A DNA stretch of 10,706 nt from an uncultured Clostridia bacterium (GCA_938005345.1 CALLNG010000563.1:1-10706); one strand, 5' to 3'; shown: positions 1 to 7,933, counted from the first letter of the stretch. Notes: a model not told the origin generated them from the letters alone. Made by a program: numbers and translations.

Positions 1-205
1 TTCTGCCTGCATATTCCATATTGTAGGCTTCCAGGCATTCATCCTTCTGAAGCCTGCGAAGGACCGGATACAGCGTAGATTCTGAAACCTCCAGAACACT
101 TCGCACATCCTGGGTGATCTTGTACCCGTAGGTACCGTCCTTCTCTCTGGAAATAACAGCCAGGACGATTGCATCCAGGAGGGCTGCTCCTGTATTAAAT
201 ACCAT
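1..205 (-). CDS. PadR-family transcriptional regulator, N-terminal part
   Basis: The reverse strand reads about 68 codons from an ATG at 205 to the window edge, beginning MVFNTGAALLDAIVLAVISR. It continues with a GTYGYKIT segment, then SESTLYPVLRRLQKD and a Glu/Tyr-rich stretch. This is the winged-helix fold of PadR regulators: the YGYxI and STLYPxLxRLxxxG/D signatures mark helix 2 and the recognition helix. Such proteins are usually about 100-110 aa, so the C-terminal dimerisation helix lies outside the window. A good ribosome binding site (AGAGGTG) sits just upstream of the ATG. PadR proteins typically repress their own operon, often one with membrane or stress-response genes. The inverted repeat overlapping its promoter fits autoregulation. 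Family assignment is confident; the effector and targets cannot be told. Confidence 0.9.
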   Translation of the reverse strand, partial: MVFNTGAALLDAIVLAVISREKDGTYGYKITQDVRSVLEVSESTLYPVLRRLQKDECLEAYNMEYAGR

Positions 206-331
206 CTGCTCACCTCTCTATGACCTGTAAAACGGACATTCACATTCCGTCTTACTACATGCTGATGAACGCGATCACTTCACGATCCAACGCTCACATG
301 ATAAGTCATGTAATATTGTTCTGTGAATAAT

Positions 332-353
332 ACTATATATCGTATAATATAGT
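332..353. promoter_or_regulatory. Candidate PadR operator (inverted repeat)
   Basis: The 22-bp element has perfect 7-bp arms, ACTATAT and ATATAGT, around an 8-bp centre. It lies over the spacer and -10 of the padR promoter, so a bound dimer would block RNA polymerase. It also sits immediately upstream of the candidate rsmF promoter. Similar AT-rich ACTAT/ATAGT dyads are common before clostridial padR genes. Binding by this PadR is inferred from position and symmetry. Confidence 0.55.
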
Positions 354-361
354 TTTGTCAA
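332..361 (-). promoter_or_regulatory. Promoter of the padR operon
   Basis: On the minus strand a perfect -35 box TTGACA (361 to 356) is followed by TATATA (339-334, 16-bp spacer) or TATAGT (337-332, 18-bp spacer) as the -10 element. The region is AT-rich and lies about 130 bp upstream of the padR ATG, leaving a fairly long 5' leader. No other gene on this strand begins here. Confidence 0.65.
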
Positions 362-366
362 TAGTA

Positions 367-395
367 TTTAGAAAAATCCCTCTATACTTTATAAT
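367..395 (+). promoter_or_regulatory. Candidate promoter of rsmF
   Basis: A perfect TATAAT (390-395) is preceded at 17 bp by a weak -35 box TTTAGA (367-372). Transcription would start near 402, giving a leader of about 60 nt before the rsmF ATG. An alternative -10, TATACT, lies at 383-388. The -10 is good but the -35 is poor, so this is only a candidate. Confidence 0.4.
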
Positions 396-451
396 ATTTT
401 TCGGAAACCACTCTTTTCACACAATATCCGAAAGAGTCAAGTTTATATTAT

Positions 452-456
452 GGAGG
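452..456 (+). promoter_or_regulatory. Ribosome binding site deciding the rsmF start
   Basis: GGAGG lies 5 nt before the ATG at 462. The upstream in-frame ATG at 450 overlaps this Shine-Dalgarno sequence and has none of its own, so 462 is the more likely start even though the open frame reaches 450. Confidence 0.75.
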
Positions 457-461
457 AAATT

Positions 462-1922
462 ATGACAGATTCAGATAAAATACAGACATTACCGCTTCCT
501 TTTCTGGAGCGTATGAAAGAAATGCTGGGAGATGATTATGATGCTTTCCTGAAAAGCTACAAAAATCCCCGCACCTACGGTCTACGTGTAAACACCGCCA
601 AGCTCTCCTGCCAGGATTTTCAGGCGCTTTCCCCTTTCCCTATCCGGCCGATCCCGTGGATCAATACCGGATACTTCTACGAGGAGGAAAGCCGCCCTGC
701 ACGATGTCCTTACTACCAGGCGGGCCTTTATTATCTCCAGGAACCAAGTGCCATGACACCAACTTCCAGGCTTCCCATCGAACCTGGAGATTTTGTCCTG
801 GATCTCTGTGCAGCTCCCGGAGGAAAAGCCACTGCCCTGGGTGCAGCCTTAAATGACACCGGATTTCTCCTTGCCAACGATATCAGTACTTCCAGAGCCA
901 GAGCCCTTCTTAGGAATCTGGAGCTTTTTGGCATGAAAAATATGCTCGTCACCGACGAAAAGCCCGCCAAACTTGCCCAGCGTTTTCCTGCTTTCTTCAA
1001 TAAGATCCTTCTGGACGCTCCATGCTCCGGGGAAGGCATGTTCCGAAAAGAGGAAGCCCTTGCCCGCGACTGGACACCGGAAAAATCTGCTGAGCTTTCT
1101 GATATCCAGAAAGACCTGGTCTTAAAAGCTGCCGATATGCTCCGTCCGGGCGGAATGCTGCTTTATTCCACCTGCACTTTTTCCCCATGTGAAGACGAAG
1201 AAGTGGTAGCCTATCTTCTCAGACAACGCCCGGATATGGAACTTATGGAAATGCCAGGATATAAAGGCTTCTCCAGCGGCCGCCCGGAATATGCCGGCAC
1301 AGCAGACCCTTCCGATTCTGAAATCGCATTAAATTTAAATGCATTTAATCCGGAAGAGCTTCAAAAATGCGTCCGAATCTTTCCACACAAAATGGATGGC
1401 GAAGGTCATTTTCTCGCCCTGTTTCGCAAAAAAGGTGACTCTCTTCCACCCGTTTTCCGCTTTTCCGCAAAAGGACCGGACAAAAATACCCGGAAATGGC
1501 TGGAGGAATTTTTCTCTGAGATCGGCCTGAAAACCATTGGCGGTCAGGAATTTGACTGGAACCGTGTGGAAGTCCGCAAAGATAAAGTATACTATCAGCT
1601 GCCTTTCCCGCTGGATCTCCGTGGGATCTCCTTCCTTCGAAACGGTCTCTATCTGGGTGATCTGAAGAAAAACCGATTTGAACCGTCTCAGCCACTGGCG
1701 CTGGCTCTTCATAAAGGAGATGTGGAAGCCGTTATCTCTCTGCCGGTTTCTGATGAGCGGCTTACCCGTTATCTGAAAGGCGAAACTCTTATGATCGAGC
1801 CGGAAGAGGCCGCTCACAAAAAAGGCTGGCACCTTCTCTGTGTGGACGGTTATCCTCTCGGCTTCGGAAAGCTTGTAAACGGGATCCTGAAAAACAAATA
1901 TCCTGCTGGCTGGAGAGTGTAA
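462..1922 (+). CDS. rsmF: 16S rRNA (cytosine-C5) methyltransferase, RsmF-like (NOL1/NOP2/Sun family)
   Basis: The 486-aa product transfers a methyl group from S-adenosylmethionine to C5 of cytosine in rRNA, in the cytoplasm. Family members act near the decoding site of 16S rRNA (C1407 in E. coli RsmF). Visible motifs, numbered from the ATG at 462, are: the SAM-binding DLCAAPGGK at about 114-122; motif IV DAPCSGEGMF at about 185-194, with Cys188; and motif VI STCTFSP, with Cys238. The two cysteines are the release and nucleophile residues of this family. After the catalytic domain comes an RsmF-type first C-terminal domain. A PUA-like tail follows, ending HKKGWHLLCVDGYPLGFGKL and then a short lysine-containing tail. 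The length matches E. coli RsmF (about 479 aa), so the gene looks intact. It is transcribed alone, divergent from padR and convergent with the addA remnant. The exact target cytosine(s) cannot be read from sequence, since Gram-positive members may differ from E. coli. Confidence 0.92.
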   Translation: MTDSDKIQTLPLPFLERMKEMLGDDYDAFLKSYKNPRTYGLRVNTAKLSCQDFQALSPFPIRPIPWINTGYFYEEESRPARCPYYQAGLYYLQEPSAMTPTSRLPIEPGDFVLDLCAAPGGKATALGAALNDTGFLLANDISTSRARALLRNLELFGMKNMLVTDEKPAKLAQRFPAFFNKILLDAPCSGEGMFRKEEALARDWTPEKSAELSDIQKDLVLKAADMLRPGGMLLYSTCTFSPCEDEEVVAYLLRQRPDMELMEMPGYKGFSSGRPEYAGTADPSDSEIALNLNAFNPEELQKCVRIFPHKMDGEGHFLALFRKKGDSLPPVFRFSAKGPDKNTRKWLEEFFSEIGLKTIGGQEFDWNRVEVRKDKVYYQLPFPLDLRGISFLRNGLYLGDLKKNRFEPSQPLALALHKGDVEAVISLPVSDERLTRYLKGETLMIEPEEAAHKKGWHLLCVDGYPLGFGKLVNGILKNKYPAGWRV

Positions 1923-1941
1923 TCTCTCCGCCGCAGGATAT
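1889..1941 (-). terminator. Rho-independent terminator on the addA side, overlapping the rsmF 3' end
   Basis: ATATCCTGC (1898-1906) pairs with GCAGGATAT (1933-1941). Inside it, GGC and GGAGAG pair with CTCTCC and GCC, leaving single bulged T residues and the loop TGTAAT. On the minus strand the stem is followed by TTTGTTTTTC, the expected T tract. On the plus strand no T run follows directly, so it probably terminates leftward transcription, with weaker or no action for rsmF. The hairpin includes the rsmF stop codon (1920-1922). Confidence 0.75.
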
Positions 1942-1974
1942 CTGCCCACATTAACATATCATTTCATTTTCAGA

Positions 1975-3174
1975 TCAGAGACTGAACGCTTCTCCAAGAG
2001 TAAACGAATAAATATACCGTTCCTTCACCTTCCGGCCTGTCATCCGTTCCAGCGCCTGGGCGTAATCCTCCAGCTGTACATGATAACGATCGATCAGCTT
2101 CTGTTCTTCTCCACGTCTCACAAAGTCCGTTTTATAATCCACCAGAACGATTTCTTCATCCTCTATAAAATACGCATCAATGATTCCCTGTACCAGAACA
2201 TTTTCCTCACACTGCCACTGCGGATCAAGCTCCGAAGCTTTTCTTGCGATCACAAAAGGCTGCTCCCGGAACAGAAGTCTCTTCTCTGAAGCTGCTTTCA
2301 TCCGCTGTCCGAGAGGTGTTTCCACAAAATTCCAGATATCCTTTACCCGGACCGACTCAGCCTCTTTTCTTTCCATCTTCCTGGCGTCAACCCATTCTCT
2401 CAGCTGTCTGCGGATCTCATCCCTGTTTGCTGTCTTCTGATAGTCCAGGCATTCCATTACACGATGATAAGCCGTTCCACGAAGTGCTCCTGTATACCCT
2501 TCCTCTTTCTTCTCCTCGATAAATCGGGGAACCAGCGGCTGGATCTCTTCTTCCGTCTCATAATCCACCGTTTCTTCCAGATCCTGCTCACTGTGGTAGC
2601 TTCGCTTTTTCAGTTCTGATACACTCACCTTCACAGGAAGATCTTCCAGATATTGATAGGGATATACAAAGGAAAAACGTCTCTGGATCTCCTCCCGGAT
2701 CTCACTGTCAAAAACTCTGCCCGGATTCCAGTTCTCCAGTGTTTCCTTCTTCATTTCCCGCTCTGCCTGTTCCATAACCTCACTTTCTGTCAGTTCCCGT
2801 GCTGTGACCCGTGTAACTTTGAATTCTGCCGGATCTTTGTACAGAGGATTTGCGGTATTCATAAAGATGCCATATTCATGAAATAATGGTGCCATGCAGC
2901 GATGTCTTGCCAGTGCCGGAAGCACATAATCCCAGTAAGTCTTCCCGCCAAGCCTCCTGCCCAGAGAAAGCAATGGTTCCTCACTGTCCCTTAATGCGGA
3001 CAATTCCCCCAATTCCGGATGCAGGGCTCCAATGGTTCCACTGAGGATCAATTTTTCCTTTGCACGTGTAAGCGCTACATAAAGTACCCTCAGCTCCTCT
3101 CCAAGACTTTCCATCAGGAGCGCTCTCCGTATGATCTGCCTGCAAAGGGATGGAGCGATGATCCTCTTCTCCGG
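1975..3174 (-). pseudogene. addA: addA, 3' fragment only (ATP-dependent helicase/nuclease subunit A)
   Basis: About 399 codons match the C-terminal third of AddA, the helicase-nuclease subunit of the Gram-positive AddAB complex, which processes double-strand breaks and Chi sites. Homology begins at about PEKRIIAPSL and includes superfamily 1 motif VI (LRVLYVALTRAKEKL). The C-terminal PD-(D/E)XK nuclease follows: RGTAYHRVME, then QGIIDAY, then VDYKTD with the catalytic Asp and Lys, then QLEDYAQALE. Full AddA is about 1200 aa, so the Walker A ATPase, motifs Ia-V and the helical domains are missing. The open frame can be extended upstream only to a TTG at 3225 or an ATG at 3222, with no Shine-Dalgarno sequence, and a TGA lies just beyond. 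The remaining frame has no stops and keeps its catalytic residues, so the break is recent or an artefact. It has no visible promoter, so it would be made only by read-through from the SLH operon. Confidence 0.88.
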
Positions 3175-6100
3175 TATCGATATATACATCAACATTGACA
3201 ATCCACGTCTCATGATATCCATCAATTGGATGCGTCAAGGGGCCCAAATAGTCATCATATATATCTGAAGCAAAAAGTCCAGCTGCAACATATGGCGCAA
3301 ACCAATCTTCATTGTGTACATCCTTGAACGGCAACGTTCCCGGTACAGGTTTGATTCCAAGCGCATTGATGATCATCTTTACAAATTCTTCGCGTGTCAC
3401 ACTATTATCCGGCTCAAAGCTTCCATCATATCCGGAAATCACTTTTTGTTCATATAGCGCATCAATAAAATCTTTTGCCCAGTGTCCTTGCGGTACATCC
3501 TTGAAATAGACAAAAGTTGTAGGCGTAGTCTGCCCGCCGCCGACGGGCGGTAAGGCAACACCTGTTCCAGAACCGCCGCCGGATGCGGGACGTCCGCCGC
3601 CGCCCCCACCGCCTGTTCCACCGCTTGACGGCGCTTTCGTATAAAACGGAAAGGATTTCTCCACAGTGGCTGTTCCACTTGTTACCGTTGCGGTTAGTAC
3701 AAATTGAACTTGTGCCTGCGGATTGGTGAACTGTCCCTGGTTTCCCACAACATCTGGACGGCTACTTTCCCAGGTAATTGCTGAACCATACTTCCCTATT
3801 TCCGGCAACGAAATATTGCCAGAAATAGGGCTTTTTGCTGCCAGTTTTAACAATTTTGCGTCTGCTGCTGCACGCTGGCTGTCTGTCGGACTAAAAAATA
3901 CCTGAAATTCTATTAGCCCGCTATTGCCCTGTTCTTTTTCTAGCACAGTATATCGGATATAACGTGCCTGACGCGGCATAGTTTTCACTGTTCCAAATGT
4001 ACCACTCCGAACCGCTTCCTCCCACGTAGTACCATCTACAGATGTTTCTATGAGATATTGTTTCACCGCATTATTTGCCTGTAGTAGCATAAATGTATTT
4101 ACAAAATCAAGGTCTTCTTCTGCCGCAGCGCTGTCCAACGTAATGGTAAACGAAGGATTCTCTTCATATTTTGCCGTCATCCACATAGTATCCATATCGC
4201 CGTCATTCAAATTTGTCAATATTTTCCCGGAAGCGCTGGATGCTTTGGAAGAAATGGCTTTTCCAAGCGCCAGATTTTCTCCCCGGTAGGGCGCAATGCG
4301 CACAGGGAAAACCTGCTCAGCATAATTTTGCGTATCCTCTCCGGCATAAACATGTACTGTCAATTCCGCCTGTTGTTCTTCCGTTGTGAAAGAAATTACT
4401 CCAGTGTCGCTGATGATGTCCGGTGCACTGCTTTTCCATACCGCTTTCCCATTCCACAGCAGTTCCTGTGGCAATATCACATTATCATATAAATAATCTC
4501 CTGCAAACAACGTTTCCAATCCCGCACTGTCCAAAATAATTTGAGGTGCCTCTTCCATACGTACGAATACAGAAAAATTGTCAATGGTCATTTCTCCATG
4601 ACTCTCCTCCGGTATACTGAAGGAAACAGCGGCAAGATTGTGCGTTGTTTCCAAAAGCGGCGCGTCATTAACAACAGTTTCACCGTTAACCATCACCGTT
4701 ACCGTACCACCTTGTGGGTCGATTAGCGCACGAATCCGTGCTGTATATCCAGCGGTATAAGGAATCGCAACATCCTGTGCGCTCCCGGTTTGAATGACTA
4801 ATTCTGGCTGCTGTTCTCCATCGCGTACCAATACGCGCAACGCCGTTTTTTCATCTAATGACAAGCATTCCATCTTAGCGCCTGCTGTCGCTGTGATATC
4901 CGCTTCAACGACCGTGGTTTTTCCAATGGCTTTCCCTTCCTCTACCAGCCAGCGTTTTGCCTGCATGCCTGGTAGTGTATTGACTCGCCGCAACAACAGT
5001 GTCCCCTGCTCTAGTCTGATGATATTTTCCGCCGCCGCACGAACCCATAGTGCATTTAATACGTCTGTGCCGAATTGTTCCTGTACGCCTGTATACCATC
5101 CTTCGTTCTCATTTGCAGGGAGAACAAAATGGTAGATCTTTGTAATACTTTGGCCGAACAAAGAAAACGTTGCCGTCATATCAACCGGCATGCTCGTCTG
5201 CAAATTCGCAATTTCTTCCAAATTAAGTCGGCCATCATTGCCGATTAACTGTGGCTGACTGGATTGCCAAGTGACTGTTGTGTCATAAAGTCCCTGCTCT
5301 GCTAGCGTCAAGTCTTGCTTCAAATTGCTTGGATCTCCATCCGTCAGGTTGGAGACAAGCATCGCATCTGCCGCCTCCCTCAGCTTGTTTATTGTCGTCA
5401 ATATTTTTTTACACGATAGGTCGTCTATTGCAATGTAGTTTCCGCTGGCGCACCCCCCTGTTTCCACAGTGAACCTTGCAATATTAAATTCTGTTGCAGT
5501 TCCTGTGCCTGCAAAGCGGAATCCGTCCGCGGGTCCTGCCTGCTTCCCGTCGATATAGGTCCATATCCGTTCTAGATCAGTATCAATTTTAAACCGGACT
5601 GTGTGCTGCGCATTTTTCGTGAATTCGCCCGCAAGCTGCTCTGTTTCTTTCTGATTCTCCTCATTATATCCCGTTACCAAAAGGCGCGTATAATTCCCAC
5701 TACCTGGTGTAGATGTTCCCGAAGCGTGCAACCTTGTCCGAATCACTATATCTCCGTTGGCATTATAGAAATTTAACCAAAATTCTGCTGTTGTTGTGTA
5801 GGACTGTAGTTTTGCTTCCAGGTCAAAGATTCCCACACCTCCCTTTTCCTCAATGGTTCGCGATGCTACAAAACCGGAGCTTCCGGAGGATGTGATGGTC
5901 AACTTGCCGCCTTCTACTTTTTTAGTCGAATTACCACCTGTAAATACCCAGCCGTCATCATTTTCCTCAAACGTGTCATGGAATATTAACTTTTCTTCAT
6001 CGTCTCCTGGTTTCGCCGGCGGCTTTATGGTGAAAGTATATTTTTGCTGCGCCGTTTTCCCGCCCAGAGAAAAAGTAGCTGTCATAACGACCTGCACTGC

Positions 6101-7927
6101 CTTCGTCAGCTTTGCAACTTCTTCCTGATTCAGCACTCCTTGGTCACTAATCAAATTTTGGTTGTTGGATAACCAGGTAATTACCGTCTCGTTCTGCCCA
6201 GTTGCCGGTAACGTCAAATCGTGCTGAAGGTTTGATGGGTCATCCTGGGTCAGATCCGATATCTTCAATGCGTTTTTCGCTTCCAACAAAAGAGCATCCA
6301 CATCCTGCGCTTCCAGCGGTATACATTTTTTCAAGGAGAATTTAGCTAACTCTACATAGTCATTTGTTCTTGTTTTTGATAATTGAATATAAAACGTTTG
6401 CAAATTATTGTTTTCCCGCTCCTGCTCTGGATTTGCATAGTATAACCCATCCGTTTCCACACCCGATGGCATAATAGTTGCTCCGTCCAGCATCATCCAA
6501 AATTTCTTCTGTGTTGTGTCGATGCGAATGGAAAGTATATGATCCGTACCCTTTGTCAGTTCAGCGGCTACTACCTCTGTCATCTTACTTTGCCCAGCGT
6601 CAAAATGATTTACGAGTACTCTCCCTTTATTGCCAGCCGCATTGGTTGATATTCCACTAGCATGAATACGCCCGCGTACCAACTCACTACCAGTACTGTC
6701 GTTCACTCCGAACCAGACGCTATCATTGTGTGGGTTCGTATTGACTGTCATGTCTATTTGATATACTCCTGTCAGCGCATTACCCAACTCCCGCGTTACC
6801 GTGTATTCCGCGTTTTTGTCTCCTGTTGCTGTAACCCGCAGCCGTCCCATAGAAGTCATTTCCTGCTTCGCATTGGTTCCGTTCCCTGTCCATCCATCTG
6901 GAATATCCGCTTCTGGCTGAAACACATCTGCGAACACCTGTTCCATACGGTATTTCTGGACATAGAATACAAAGGATTTTGTTACAGATTTACCATCTAG
7001 GGAAATTGTCGCCGTCATTGTCACCGCTGTACTTTGAGATAGTGAAAGAATGTTTGCTAGGTTTATTTTTCCATCGTTACCAATGAGATCCGTCCGGTCT
7101 GAAGTCCAGCTAATTTTCGTCCCGTTCAATCCAGATTCCGGTAATGTTAAATCTTCAGTTACTGCCATTGGATCTTCCTGTGTTAAATTTGTTGCCACCA
7201 ACGCCTCTTTTGCCTGGTTCAGCTGTTCATCTATCTGGGTCCATTGCGTAAGGGAAAATGTATCCAATACCAGTGCATCCCCAGACTTGCAGTTATTTGC
7301 CAGAACAAATTTGACTTGTGAAATCTTGTACTCTTTTTCTGGCGTCTGTTGCGGCATAGAAAGCCCTTCTGCACTGCATAGCAGATTGCCGTCTAGATAC
7401 GCCCAATATTTCTTTTGCTGTGTGTCCATCTTGATACCAAGTACATGCTCCTGGTCTTTTGTAAATTCCGCCAGGTCCAGTTCGACATCCGCTTCTTTTT
7501 CCGTATCATAAGCGTTCATTATAATGCGCCCATCGTTTCCTGAACCAGGTTTTTGGTCCCTTCCTGCCGAATGGATCAAAACAGGAATTACAGTTTCTCC
7601 CGATCCGTTAAGCAAGTAAATATTAAACCCGGATAATGTTACCATTGCCTGGAAGTTGATTTCCATATAATAAGTCCCGTCTACACCGTTCTTGTCAATT
7701 TCCCGTTGGGCGGAATACTCTGCGTTGGTACCGTTTTTCGTCAAAGTTAGGCGGCTATCTGCTACCGTTTGTGTTCCTCCTGTTCCATTAAATGTCCAGC
7801 CCTCCAGCGGCTCGTTGTCAAACGTGTCCATAATGGGCAGTCCGACCGGTTCTTCCGCTTGTACTGCAATGTTCAATGCCGAAAACAACATTGCAGTGGC
7901 AAGCAAAAATGATAGTATTTTTTTCAT
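2981..7927 (-). CDS. Very large exported modular surface protein (LamG-like/Ig-like repeats, CBM32-like domain, C-terminal SLH), 3' end chimeric
   Basis: The 1648-codon frame starts with a signal peptide (Lys-Lys, a hydrophobic stretch, then AVQA before EE; cleavage near residue 24). Residues 30-325, 330-635 and 648-937 are three similar units. Each is a LamG/concanavalin-like beta sandwich plus an atrophied bacterial Ig domain with the signature DLTLPxxGxxxTxIxW. Residues 943-1212 are a diverged fourth unit. Residues 1213-1346 form an F5/8 type C (CBM32-like) domain (ENLALGKAISSKAS, NDGDMDTMWM, ARYIRYTVLEKE). A further Ig-like domain (about 1348-1431), a Gly-rich linker (1432-1472) and one complete SLH repeat (1473-1526, with TREEFVKMI) follow. 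A second SLH repeat begins (FKDVHNEDWFAPYVAAGL) but degenerates. From about residue 1585 the frame reads addA DNA out of frame and is not real protein. The role is inferred: a cell-wall-anchored binder of glycans or host ligands; no catalytic residues are visible. The ATG at 7927 has its own ribosome binding site, 13 bp after the upstream gene. Confidence 0.85.
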   Translation of the reverse strand: MKKILSFLLATAMLFSALNIAVQAEEPVGLPIMDTFDNEPLEGWTFNGTGGTQTVADSRLTLTKNGTNAEYSAQREIDKNGVDGTYYMEINFQAMVTLSGFNIYLLNGSGETVIPVLIHSAGRDQKPGSGNDGRIIMNAYDTEKEADVELDLAEFTKDQEHVLGIKMDTQQKKYWAYLDGNLLCSAEGLSMPQQTPEKEYKISQVKFVLANNCKSGDALVLDTFSLTQWTQIDEQLNQAKEALVATNLTQEDPMAVTEDLTLPESGLNGTKISWTSDRTDLIGNDGKINLANILSLSQSTAVTMTATISLDGKSVTKSFVFYVQKYRMEQVFADVFQPEADIPDGWTGNGTNAKQEMTSMGRLRVTATGDKNAEYTVTRELGNALTGVYQIDMTVNTNPHNDSVWFGVNDSTGSELVRGRIHASGISTNAAGNKGRVLVNHFDAGQSKMTEVVAAELTKGTDHILSIRIDTTQKKFWMMLDGATIMPSGVETDGLYYANPEQERENNNLQTFYIQLSKTRTNDYVELAKFSLKKCIPLEAQDVDALLLEAKNALKISDLTQDDPSNLQHDLTLPATGQNETVITWLSNNQNLISDQGVLNQEEVAKLTKAVQVVMTATFSLGGKTAQQKYTFTIKPPAKPGDDEEKLIFHDTFEENDDGWVFTGGNSTKKVEGGKLTITSSGSSGFVASRTIEEKGGVGIFDLEAKLQSYTTTAEFWLNFYNANGDIVIRTRLHASGTSTPGSGNYTRLLVTGYNEENQKETEQLAGEFTKNAQHTVRFKIDTDLERIWTYIDGKQAGPADGFRFAGTGTATEFNIARFTVETGGCASGNYIAIDDLSCKKILTTINKLREAADAMLVSNLTDGDPSNLKQDLTLAEQGLYDTTVTWQSSQPQLIGNDGRLNLEEIANLQTSMPVDMTATFSLFGQSITKIYHFVLPANENEGWYTGVQEQFGTDVLNALWVRAAAENIIRLEQGTLLLRRVNTLPGMQAKRWLVEEGKAIGKTTVVEADITATAGAKMECLSLDEKTALRVLVRDGEQQPELVIQTGSAQDVAIPYTAGYTARIRALIDPQGGTVTVMVNGETVVNDAPLLETTHNLAAVSFSIPEESHGEMTIDNFSVFVRMEEAPQIILDSAGLETLFAGDYLYDNVILPQELLWNGKAVWKSSAPDIISDTGVISFTTEEQQAELTVHVYAGEDTQNYAEQVFPVRIAPYRGENLALGKAISSKASSASGKILTNLNDGDMDTMWMTAKYEENPSFTITLDSAAAEEDLDFVNTFMLLQANNAVKQYLIETSVDGTTWEEAVRSGTFGTVKTMPRQARYIRYTVLEKEQGNSGLIEFQVFFSPTDSQRAAADAKLLKLAAKSPISGNISLPEIGKYGSAITWESSRPDVVGNQGQFTNPQAQVQFVLTATVTSGTATVEKSFPFYTKAPSSGGTGGGGGGGRPASGGGSGTGVALPPVGGGQTTPTTFVYFKDVPQGHWAKDFIDALYEQKVISGYDGSFEPDNSVTREEFVKMIINALGIKPVPGTLPFKDVHNEDWFAPYVAAGLFASDIYDDYLGPLTHPIDGYHETWIVNVDVYIDTGEEDHRSIPLQADHTESAPDGKSWRGAEGTLCSAYTCKGKIDPQWNHWSPASGIGGIVRIKGQ
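3172..3185. other. Breakpoint between the SLH operon and addA
   Basis: To the right, the minus strand reads the SLH protein through VDVYIDT. To the left, it reads AddA from PEKRII, shifted by one base. The AddA frame carries no AddA-like sequence upstream of here and meets a stop at about 3235-3237. Removing one base near 3173-3175 would place YID directly before the AddA sequence, so a short overlap at the joint is possible. No insertion sequence, target duplication, integrase or long inverted repeat is seen. The exact base is uncertain, and if the odd segment at 3175-3300 is not SLH-derived there may be a second joint near 3280. Confidence 0.6.
3515..3634 (-). repeat. Low-complexity Gly/Pro/Thr linker of the large SLH protein
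   Basis: Residues about 1432-1471 are glycine runs with Ser, Pro and Thr, visible on the plus strand as GC-rich ccgccg runs. Such flexible spacers separate the SLH anchor from the exposed domains. The GC richness is local and comes from glycine codons. Confidence 0.8.
5117..7840 (-). repeat. Three tandem LamG-like plus Ig-like protein modules, period about 0.9 kb
   Basis: Three successive modules (about 6953-7840, 6023-6940 and 5117-5986) encode the same order of domains. The matching segments NLTQEDPMAVTEDLTLP, DLTQDDPSNLQHDLTLP and NLTDGDPSNLKQDLTL lie about 311 and 302 residues apart. The pair LIGNDGKINL / LIGNDGRLNL recurs in modules 1 and 3. The phrases IHASG and LHASG and a KYWAYLDG / KFWMMLDG / RIWTYIDG strand recur in the LamG-like part. 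The copies are clearly diverged in protein sequence, so this is old duplication and not a recent DNA repeat. Confidence 0.8.
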
Positions 7928-7933
7928 TAATTT

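Noticed and set aside
297..310. Small palindrome CATGATAAGTCATG as a second operator
   Set aside because: The arms are only 5 bp and do not resemble the 332-353 dyad. Such short palindromes arise easily by chance.
450..461. Start of rsmF at the ATG at 450
   Set aside because: That ATG overlaps the GGAGG ribosome binding site used by the ATG at 462 and has no site of its own, so the four extra residues are unlikely to be made.
1335..1949. Long 204-codon open frame antisense to rsmF
   Set aside because: It lies wholly opposite rsmF coding sequence, has no recognisable domain or ribosome binding site, and includes the terminator. It is a shadow of the rsmF codon pattern.
2981..3225. Programmed frameshift joining the SLH protein to AddA
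   Set aside because: The frames do overlap by one base shift, but no slippery heptamer or downstream stimulatory structure is evident. The two halves are unrelated, and AddA homology starts exactly at the joint, so a breakpoint explains it better.
3515..3634. GC-rich repeats as a DNA-level repeat or CRISPR-like array
   Set aside because: They are irregular glycine codons in a protein linker, with no fixed repeat length and no spacers.
7050..7511. 153-codon plus-strand frame opposite the large SLH gene
   Set aside because: It is antisense to the LamG-like module, rich in Ser, Phe and Cys with no recognised motif, and lacks a ribosome binding site. The other plus-strand frames between 3300 and 10597 are of the same kind.
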